Below, piece after piece: positions 12,723 through 17,589 of a stretch of DNA of 17,589 nucleotides (positions are counted from its first letter, which is position 1; every line of letters begins with the position of its first letter). A model generated the notes under the pieces. The model saw only the letters and a program-made list of their open reading frames with translations. It was not told where the DNA came from and ran no database searches. The DNA is from Collinsella aerofaciens. Its GTDB lineage: Bacteria; Actinomycetota; Coriobacteriia; Coriobacteriales; Coriobacteriaceae. Both the position numbers and the translations under genes were made by a program. The stretch is from contig NZ_JAQLEM010000037.1 in assembly GCF_028209885.1 (NCBI RefSeq), forward strand, positions 1-17,589. Reading direction: 5' to 3'.

Positions 12723-13988
12723 GTGAATAGATATATAGACCGATGCGTCGATCGGCTGATCGAACGAGACCTCGTCATTTTCGGCGCGGTACTTGTTCAG
12801 GGACCGAAATGGTGCGGGAAGACGACGACGGCGCACCGCTTTGCGGAGTCATCGCTTTCTCTCTCCGATCCCGCTGGCGGCTTCGCGGCGCTTCAACTCG
12901 CTCGCCTCGACCCGGCTCAGGCGATAACCGGTGCGGCGCCGCGACTCATCGACGAGTGGCAGGAGGAGCCGAAGCTATGGGACGCAGTGCGTTTCGAGTG
13001 CGATGCGAGGGGAGGGGAACCAGGGCAGTTTATCCTTACCGGCTCGGCGACGCCGAACGATACGGACCGACCGATGCACAGCGGCGTCGGGCGCATCTCC
13101 CGCCTGCGGATGGACACCATGACGCTTTCCGAACTTGGCGTCTCGTCTGGTGCGGTTTCGATCGGTGCGCTGTTTGCAGGCGATCCCGTTAAAACATCGC
13201 TCGGGTCCATCGATGGCATCAGCGGTGTTGCCGATATTCTCTGCCGCGGCGGTTGGCCTCAGGCGGTCGGTAGGACGACCGCCGAAGCGATGCGGATATC
13301 GGCTGCCTATATCGATGGCGTGTGCGAATCCGATGTCTCAAGAATCGACGGAGTGAGACGCGACCCGGAAAAGGTCAGGTCCCTGCTCTGCTCGCTCGCT
13401 CGCAACGAGTCGACTCTTTCCGGCACGAAAGCCATTGAAAGGGATCTGGACGGCGACATATCGAAGAACACAATTGCGAGTTACATGGACGCGCTGCGAC
13501 GGATCAACATCGTCGACGACATCCCGGCGTGGCACCCGGCGCTCAGATCCCCGGTGAGGTTGCGCCAGGGCGCTAAGCGACATCTCGCGGACCCCTCGCT
13601 CGCCGTGGCGCTGCTCGGCGCGAATCCCGAGTCGTTGACGGCCGACCCGAAGACCCTCGGCCTGCTCTTCGAGTCCACCGTCCTGCACGATCTCAAGGTC
13701 TATGCGGCGGTCAACGACGCCTCCGTCTCGCATTACCACGACGCCGACGATCTGGAAGTCGATGCCATCGTCCACAGGCGCGACGGGTCATGGATCGCGG
13801 TCGAGGTCAAGCTGGGAAGCCCGCAGGTGCCGGAGGCATCCGAGAACCTGCTTCGCCTAGAGCGGAAGCTGGTCGAGCGCGGGGAAAGACCGCCTGCGGC
13901 TAAGCTCATCGTCATCGGGTTCGGGATGCCTACCCACACGACGCCGGACGGCATCACCATCGCACCCATCGATACGATCGGCATCTAG
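12723..13988 (+). CDS. AAA ATPase with DUF4143 C-terminal domain (paralogue 2)
   Basis: A 421-residue paralogue of the protein at 189-1466. Walker A is GPKWCGKTT at residues 27-35, Walker B is PRLIDEWQEEPKLWDA, and FILTGSATPNDTDRPMHSG follows. The C-domain has DLEVDAIVHRRDGSWIAVEVKL. Blocks such as RRDPEKV, SLARNESTL, HLADPSLA and DPKTLGLLFES are shared with paralogue 1, while linkers diverge, so both appear under selection. Start is GTG 12723; GTGGGGTG upstream gives a modest ribosome site. It has no adjacent regulator gene, in contrast to paralogue 1. G+C is higher than in paralogue 1, hinting at separate acquisition rather than recent duplication. Function unknown. Confidence 0.88.
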   Translation: MNRYIDRCVDRLIERDLVIFGAVLVQGPKWCGKTTTAHRFAESSLSLSDPAGGFAALQLARLDPAQAITGAAPRLIDEWQEEPKLWDAVRFECDARGGEPGQFILTGSATPNDTDRPMHSGVGRISRLRMDTMTLSELGVSSGAVSIGALFAGDPVKTSLGSIDGISGVADILCRGGWPQAVGRTTAEAMRISAAYIDGVCESDVSRIDGVRRDPEKVRSLLCSLARNESTLSGTKAIERDLDGDISKNTIASYMDALRRINIVDDIPAWHPALRSPVRLRQGAKRHLADPSLAVALLGANPESLTADPKTLGLLFESTVLHDLKVYAAVNDASVSHYHDADDLEVDAIVHRRDGSWIAVEVKLGSPQVPEASENLLRLERKLVERGERPPAAKLIVIGFGMPTHTTPDGITIAPIDTIGI

Positions 13989-14054
13989 CGCGCAGCGTAT
14001 CGGCAGCCACTCCTGCCATACCTTTCGGTACACGCGGGTGATTTGCAAGTACCG

Positions 14055-14132
14055 ACTATTAGCTGTATCGTCCGCAAGTCCTGTCTAATAGTCACTAATA
14101 GTGACGGTCGGGCAACGAGTTCGGGCTATTAG
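14055..14132. repeat. TAATAGTC motif cluster G
   Basis: ACTATTAG is at 14055, TAATAGTC at 14086, TAATAGTG at 14096 (10-bp step) and CTATTAG at 14126. GTCACTAATAGTGAC at 14091-14105 is a palindrome with an odd centre. The forward pair plus an inverse copy 30 bp further on repeats the geometry of cluster F (7000 to 7030). No gene lies in 13989-14252. Confidence 0.65.
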
Positions 14133-14210
14133 CCTTAATGTCTCCTATCCTCGGCCTGCTTCTTCTTGCATCGAAGCCTGAACCAGGTTCAGCTGGCATG
14201 GTTAAAAACG

Positions 14211-14234
14211 GGGGCGACGCTTTTGCGTCGCCCC
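14211..14234 (-). terminator. Terminator of the ABC/secreted-peptide operon
   Basis: GGGGCGACGC at 14211-14220 pairs perfectly with GCGTCGCCCC at 14225-14234. On the minus strand the stem is followed by CGTTTTTAACC, a good T-tract, about 20 bp past the reconstructed stop of the peptide gene. A further palindrome (CTGAACC, A, GGTTCAG) lies at 14178-14192. Confidence 0.85.
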
Positions 14235-14252
14235 TCGTCCCAGCCGGTTGCT

Positions 14253-14596
14253 TTAGTTGTACACACGGTAGTTACACTTGAACTGGGTTATGTGTCCATA
14301 GTTTGAGCCGTACCAACCCGACGTATAGCTGATTGCCTCTGCGCCTAGATAGTCGAGCCCTTGTTGTAGCGAAGCTGACGGTAGGTCGTGTCGTACTCTG
14401 CTACGTAAAACGTGTCTCCAGAGAAGGCTTTGTACCGGTCCTTAACCGTCGAAGCCATGTACGCGGGTTCGACATCGCCTTTCTCCCCGTTGAGCGCATA
14501 GACGGGTGCCGCGATTCCGCATAAAGCCGTTGCCACGAGGATGGCGTAGACAGCCATGCGCGACGCATTGGACTTCAGCTGTTCAAATAGTTTCAT
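14253..14596 (-). pseudogene. Secreted small protein gene with a one-base frameshift
   Basis: ATG 14596 has GAGGTG about eight bases upstream. The product starts MKLFEQLKSNASRMAVYAIL with a signal peptide likely cut after APVYA. The frame ends at TAG 14347-14345, but after a -1 shift in the G-run at about 14358-14360 it continues as LDYLGAEAISYTSGWYGSNY and then GHITQFKCNYRVYN to TAA 14255-14253, just before a terminator. The extended product has coding-like composition, so a single-base loss (or sequencing error, or programmed slip) is likely. The mature part would be about 80 residues, rich in Tyr and Gly, with one Cys. Translational coupling to the ABC gene suggests an exported peptide, possibly bacteriocin-like; no known family recognised. 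Confidence 0.65.
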
Positions 14597-14597
14597 G

Positions 14598-16412
14598 TCA
14601 TTCACCTCGCTCGTATGTATCGAGGTATTCCTGCTTGAGCGTCTGCGAGGACGACTTGATCTTTTCCACGAGCGTGCCGGCCTCGATGAAGTAGAACGAG
14701 TCGGTGAGGTCTGCCAGGTCGTCGAGCAGATGGCTCGAAATGAGCACGCTTCGTCCCCGCGCCACCTCGCTGCGCATCGCGTCGCAGGAGGTTTTCCGCT
14801 TTCCCGGATCGAGGCCGTTCAGCGGTTCATCGAGGATGAGGTACGGGCAATCGGTCGCTATCGCCATGGCAAGCTTTACCTGCTGCTTCATTCCTGTCGA
14901 GAGTTTACGGGTCGGCTTGTCGAGATATGGGGAGATTCCGAGGGAGTCGCAGAGCGAGTCGATGTCGGCGGCCGATTTCCACGCCTCCCTAACGAAAGCA
15001 AGGTGCTCGATGGCCGATAGCGTGGGATAGAGATCCGCGCCGCCTGAAGAGCTCAGGTAGACGAGTTCTGCAAATTCGGCTGATTGACGTTGGCTGATTC
15101 CGTCTGCCGCCAGGCTTCCCGAGCGGATGCGGGTGGGAAATTGGCCCGACAGCGCTTCAAGAAGGGTGGTTTTCCCCGAGCCGTTGGGAGCAATGAGGCC
15201 CGCCGCCGTTCCCGGGCTCAGGAAAAGCGACCCGATTGAAAGTATCGTCGTGCCTCCGTATCCCACGCTCGCGTCCAGAAGCTCGAGCCCATGGTGCTTT
15301 TTCGCGGGTCCAGGCTGTTTGGGCGAACGTGTCGCAACGGCGCCGACCGCAAAAAAGACCGCGACGTATGCCGGGGCCACGGCAAGCATCGATGCACCGC
15401 TTGAACCGGAGCCAATGAATTCCGTCGGGAAGCATCCTACGTAACCCGTTGCCTCGATAGGCGAGAATACGGCCAGCGGCAGGAGATTGAGCGCGGCGTT
15501 ATGCCCTAGTGCCGAATCGGACAGTAACGGGAATGCCGGGGCCGCGACAAGCAGCGCGGAGGCAAGGGGGCCCGCGAGGACGCGCCTCGTTGCGGTCGAT
15601 AGGACGACGGAACAAACGGATATCAAGGTTCCGCCCGCAAGAAGCGCGAGAAGCAGGGTCGTGAAGACGTCTCCCGCGGTCGTGGTGGCAAGCGCGCCGT
15701 CATGGAAGAAGGCGATCGGGTACCCGATCTGCCCGAAGCCGTTTAGGGCCAAGGCGTAAATGCCCCCGGGTGCGAGGCCGGCGAGGAGCATCGCGGTCCC
15801 CGCGGCGATTATCGAAAACACGATCTGGATAAGGCGCCGGAATTTGGGCACGGGCGCCTTTGCCGCCAGGGTCCCGGGCCTTGTGGCGCCGAGCACGAGT
15901 ATCGACGAGAGAAGGAAGGGGATGAAGGGAAGGAAAGACGGCGCCGTGGCAATGGCGTAAGGCAGGAAGGAGAGGAATGGCAGGTCGTTTGCGGAGGCCG
16001 GGATATCCGTGATGCCGGAGCTGCTCAGGGCACGGCAATATGCGAGCGCTGCGTCATTGGTCTCTCGGTCTCCCACGATGGACCCGGATTGGAAGCCTTC
16101 GCCCATGAGCGCGTAGTAGCTCTCGGCAGAGTCGAGAAAGGCGGCGTCGGTTTGAGCGGCGAGGGCGGCGTTCGCGTATCTTGCAAGCTCCGCGTCATTT
16201 TGCTGCTCTGGCGATAGGTCTGTGCCGTTGGCCTGGGGCGCGCGCGTATTGAATGCGTCGACAAAGCTCTGCATGCCCTGTTTCATAAAGAAGGGCCCGT
16301 AGATGGGTGAATTGAACGCAATGGGGACGGAGAAGGCTGCAGCGAGAACGAGCGTACAAATCCATACGGCCCTGTCTCTTAGGATTAGTTTGAGAAGAAG
16401 TCGACAGTACAT
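14598..16412 (-). CDS. ABC transporter, permease and ATPase fused in one chain
   Basis: A 604-residue protein with the membrane part first. Residues about 15-31 form a first transmembrane helix, then an extracytoplasmic stretch (to about 145) and several further helices to about 360. The C-terminal ATPase has Walker A APNGSGKTTL at 408-417, signature LSTGMKQQ at 504-511, Walker B YLILDEP at 524-530, then LNGLDP and the LISSHL switch histidine. One TM set plus one ATPase suggests a homodimer; the domain order and large N-terminal loop resemble ABC-2-type exporters, but direction is inferred. ATG 16412 has AGGTG 11 bases upstream. Its stop lies two bases before the ATG of the secreted-peptide gene, whose ribosome site is inside this gene, so the two are coupled. 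Possible exporter or immunity pump for that peptide. Confidence 0.88.
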   Translation of the reverse strand: MYCRLLLKLILRDRAVWICTLVLAAAFSVPIAFNSPIYGPFFMKQGMQSFVDAFNTRAPQANGTDLSPEQQNDAELARYANAALAAQTDAAFLDSAESYYALMGEGFQSGSIVGDRETNDAALAYCRALSSSGITDIPASANDLPFLSFLPYAIATAPSFLPFIPFLLSSILVLGATRPGTLAAKAPVPKFRRLIQIVFSIIAAGTAMLLAGLAPGGIYALALNGFGQIGYPIAFFHDGALATTTAGDVFTTLLLALLAGGTLISVCSVVLSTATRRVLAGPLASALLVAAPAFPLLSDSALGHNAALNLLPLAVFSPIEATGYVGCFPTEFIGSGSSGASMLAVAPAYVAVFFAVGAVATRSPKQPGPAKKHHGLELLDASVGYGGTTILSIGSLFLSPGTAAGLIAPNGSGKTTLLEALSGQFPTRIRSGSLAADGISQRQSAEFAELVYLSSSGGADLYPTLSAIEHLAFVREAWKSAADIDSLCDSLGISPYLDKPTRKLSTGMKQQVKLAMAIATDCPYLILDEPLNGLDPGKRKTSCDAMRSEVARGRSVLISSHLLDDLADLTDSFYFIEAGTLVEKIKSSSQTLKQEYLDTYERGE

Positions 16413-16602
16413 TTAGAAGCACCTACGTTCCTCAAAGCATCGTTAGATTAAAAGTAACAGACCGGATGAAGATACGTGCGACGGGGGCGAGGCGAATGGC
16501 TGAGCGGTATCGATATGCGGGTTCAACGGCATCATATTGACCACATAGATTATCAAAACCGTCGTAAAACCCCTGGTTTCAACTACGGGGAGTGTCAACG
16601 GT
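16413..16602. other. Upstream region of the ABC operon, no gene seen
   Basis: This stretch must hold the ABC promoter, but no convincing -35/-10 pair is visible on the minus strand. Short plus-strand frames here lack ribosome sites or recognisable domains. Confidence 0.5.
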
Positions 16603-16666
16603 ATTCACTTTTTCAGCAATGCCGTATTTACGTAATGTCGTTATTACATAGTTCTGTTATTTCGTT
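16603..16666 (-). repeat. Degenerate 16-bp tandem repeats, left array
   Basis: Read on the minus strand, four contiguous 16-base units start at 16666, 16650, 16634 and 16618, e.g. AACGAAATAACAGAAC and TATGTAATAACGACAT. They fit a loose consensus NNCGNAAYNRNGNNAY. AACGAAATAACAGAAC differs by one base from a unit in the middle array. Confidence 0.6.
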
Positions 16667-16675
16667 TTGCCGTGT

Positions 16676-16755
16676 GCCGGGTTTTAGGGCAGAGCCCTAA
16701 ATCGTACGCCGCCGGGCAAAACGCAGTTTTGTACGGCGGCGTACGACTCTTGCGG
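16676..16755 (-). repeat. Hairpin block, left copy of an inverted pair
   Basis: An 80-bp block similar, in inverted orientation, to 16911-16977. It holds hairpin TTAGGGC (16684-16690) with GCCCTAA (16694-16700) and a large hairpin CGTACGCCGCCG (16703-16714) with CGGCGGCGTACG (16734-16745), whose loop contains CAAAAC paired with GTTTTG. Compared with the right copy, the big stem shows a compensating change (A-T here, G-C there), so the fold is maintained. Confidence 0.75.
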
Positions 16756-16899
16756 AACCGAACTATGACACAACGCAACTGTGTCATAACGTAACTACGT
16801 AGTAGCGTAGCTGTGCGATAACGCGATTACGGCAAATCGAAATAACAGAACAACGTGACTGTGGAATAGCAGAACAATTGAACATTGAACTAATCGCGC
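16756..16899 (+). repeat. Degenerate 16-bp tandem repeats, middle array
   Basis: Eight to nine contiguous 16-base units start at 16756 and continue every 16 bases to 16884. The clearest are AACGCAACTGTGTCAT, AACGTAACTACGTAGT, AGCGTAGCTGTGCGAT and AACGTGACTGTGGAAT. Consensus is about AACGNAACTRTGTNAT. The 16-base step excludes a coding explanation; units are individually diverged but stay in register. Confidence 0.65.
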
Positions 16900-16910
16900 C
16901 TGAAAATTTT

Positions 16911-16977
16911 CCGCAAGTGTCGTGCGCCGCCGTACAAAGCCCGGCGGCGCACTAGGGCTCTGCCCTAAAAACCCGGC
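16911..16977 (+). repeat. Hairpin block, right copy of an inverted pair
   Basis: The inverted counterpart of 16676-16755, slightly shorter. GTGCGCCGCCG at 16922-16932 pairs with CGGCGGCGCAC at 16942-16952, and TAGGGC at 16953-16958 with GCCCTA at 16962-16967. The two blocks enclose the middle 16-bp array, so 16676-16977 is one large inverted structure. Confidence 0.75.
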
Positions 16978-16989
16978 GCCCTTGGCGGC

Positions 16990-17085
16990 GTTAAAAAGTG
17001 ACGCAATAACGTTGTTACGTTATTGCGTTATTACACAGTTCGGCAGTCACACTTTTACATTGTTGCGGCATGACACAGTTACGCA
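16990..17085 (-). repeat. Degenerate 16-bp tandem repeats, right array
   Basis: Six contiguous 16-base units start at 16990, 17006, 17022, 17038, 17054 and 17070; on the minus strand they fit the same consensus, e.g. AACGTAACAACGTTAT and TGCGTAACTGTGTCAT. Confidence 0.6.
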
Positions 17086-17333
17086 ATGTCTCCGGTGCGT
17101 CTCGGTAAAAGGTTCGCTACCGGACAGCCACCGGACACCGAGGCGATCTAAGCGCGGCGATGGTTTGCCGTGAAATGTGCTGTGAGATGAAAAATCTCGC
17201 AAGAGACGCAAACTTGTACCTCCATCGTAAATGTAGCCACAAGTTCGCAGCCGTTGGCTCTTGCCAGGGCTCCGCCCTTGGACCTGGGTTGGTAAGTCGA
17301 CTGCGACTGCATCGGTTGATTGATGGCAGCTGG
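17086..17333. other. Non-coding stretch before the right terminal repeat
   Basis: No gene is supported. Short inverted repeats are present: AACTTGT at 17211-17217 with ACAAGTT at 17239-17245, and an AGGGC-TCC-GCCCT hairpin near 17268-17280 that resembles the TAGGGC hairpins of the blocks at 16684 and 16953. Confidence 0.5.
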
Positions 17334-17589
17334 AATCGACGCCGTAGTTTTTAAATCTGTTATGAAGCGTGAAACTCAAAAACTCATCGTATTAATTTTC
17401 ATTTGATTCGAAACGCCCGCGCAAAAGTCGAAACGGCTCGCGCGGGCGTTTCGGTTTTTCGTTTCGCATCTCAACTCGCGTCAAAACAAAACGCGAGTTT
17501 TGAAAATCGATAGCGACCGAAGGTCGCGATCATAGGCGGCTTGACCGCCGCATGAAAACCGACTCGCTAATCCGAATCGCAATGCGAGC
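17334..17589. repeat. Right terminal inverted repeat
   Basis: Inverted counterpart of 1-174. The last 77 bp are exact; 17422-17512 is present only here. That extra segment helps form two large hairpins: GAAACGCCCGCGC (17410-17422) with GCGCGGGCGTTTC (17440-17452), and AACTCGCGT (17473-17481) with ACGCGAGTT (17491-17499). Further out are GCGACC/GGTCGC at 17513-17527 and the mirror of the left-end hairpins. The left copy looks like this end with one internal deletion. Confidence 0.9.

Noticed and set aside
14172..14205. tRNA-like segment with GGTTC
   Set aside because: Only a short palindrome; no acceptor, D or anticodon arms can be formed around it.
16413..17333. Insertion sequence or transposase remnant near the right end
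   Set aside because: No transposase-like frame or target duplication is visible; hairpins and 16-bp repeats explain the structure better.

Overview
The window looks like most of a mobile replicon (plasmid-like element) from a high-GC Gram-positive gut actinobacterium. Coriobacteriia (Collinsella/Olsenella-like) is my best guess, from the Ala-rich coiled-coil surface protein with an LAQTG sorting signal, GTG starts, a leaderless start and the codon usage; this is inference, not a database match. Both window ends carry the same sequence in inverted orientation: 77 bp exact, followed inward by diverged, hairpin-rich homology (1-174 against 17334-17589). The element is therefore bounded by terminal inverted repeats, as in a linear plasmid or a molecule with a large inverted repeat. 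An exact match of 77 bp also equals a common short-read assembly k-mer, so the true repeat may continue beyond the window.

Layout. Left arm (189-6400): an AAA ATPase/DUF4143 gene, a small XRE repressor gene, a large sortase-anchored CAP-domain protein, a Trp/His-rich lipoprotein, and a decayed copy of the anchor tail. Middle left (6400-7500): a broken small gene, a small membrane protein gene missed by size, and several short-repeat arrays. Replicon core (7480-12122): parA, a ribbon-helix-helix parB-like gene and a third gene with an internal duplication; then an iteron origin, a second small RHH protein, a two-winged-helix Rep initiator and a plasmid-encoded DnaB helicase. Right arm (12182-16412): an orphan RelB/DinJ-type antitoxin-like gene, a second ATPase/DUF4143 paralogue, a frameshifted secreted-peptide gene and a fused permease-ATPase ABC transporter. 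The last 1.1 kb (16413-17589) is non-coding, made of hairpins and degenerate 16-bp repeats ending in the right terminal repeat.

The DNA sites are as informative as the genes. (1) Four arrays of CTAG boxes on an exact 11-bp step (6846, 7387, 7485, 10631) around parA and between rep and dnaB are a strong candidate for a type Ib partition centromere read by the RHH protein. (2) GTACT(C/G)ATGCAACG iterons lie upstream of rep, and four palindromic pairs of the same motif flank rep and dnaB, so initiation and autoregulation probably share one site family. (3) Each ATPase paralogue has its own upstream tandem repeat with an identical 23-bp period but unrelated sequence (four copies and three copies). 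(4) A TAATAGTC motif with similar geometry occurs in two distant gaps. (5) Sixteen-bp degenerate repeats form three arrays around an inverted pair of hairpin blocks near the right end.

Working model (inference): Rep and DnaB replicate the element, ParA/RHH and the CTAG arrays segregate it, and the cargo is surface adhesion or envelope proteins, a possible secreted-peptide/ABC pair, and two self-regulated ATPase loci of unknown role.
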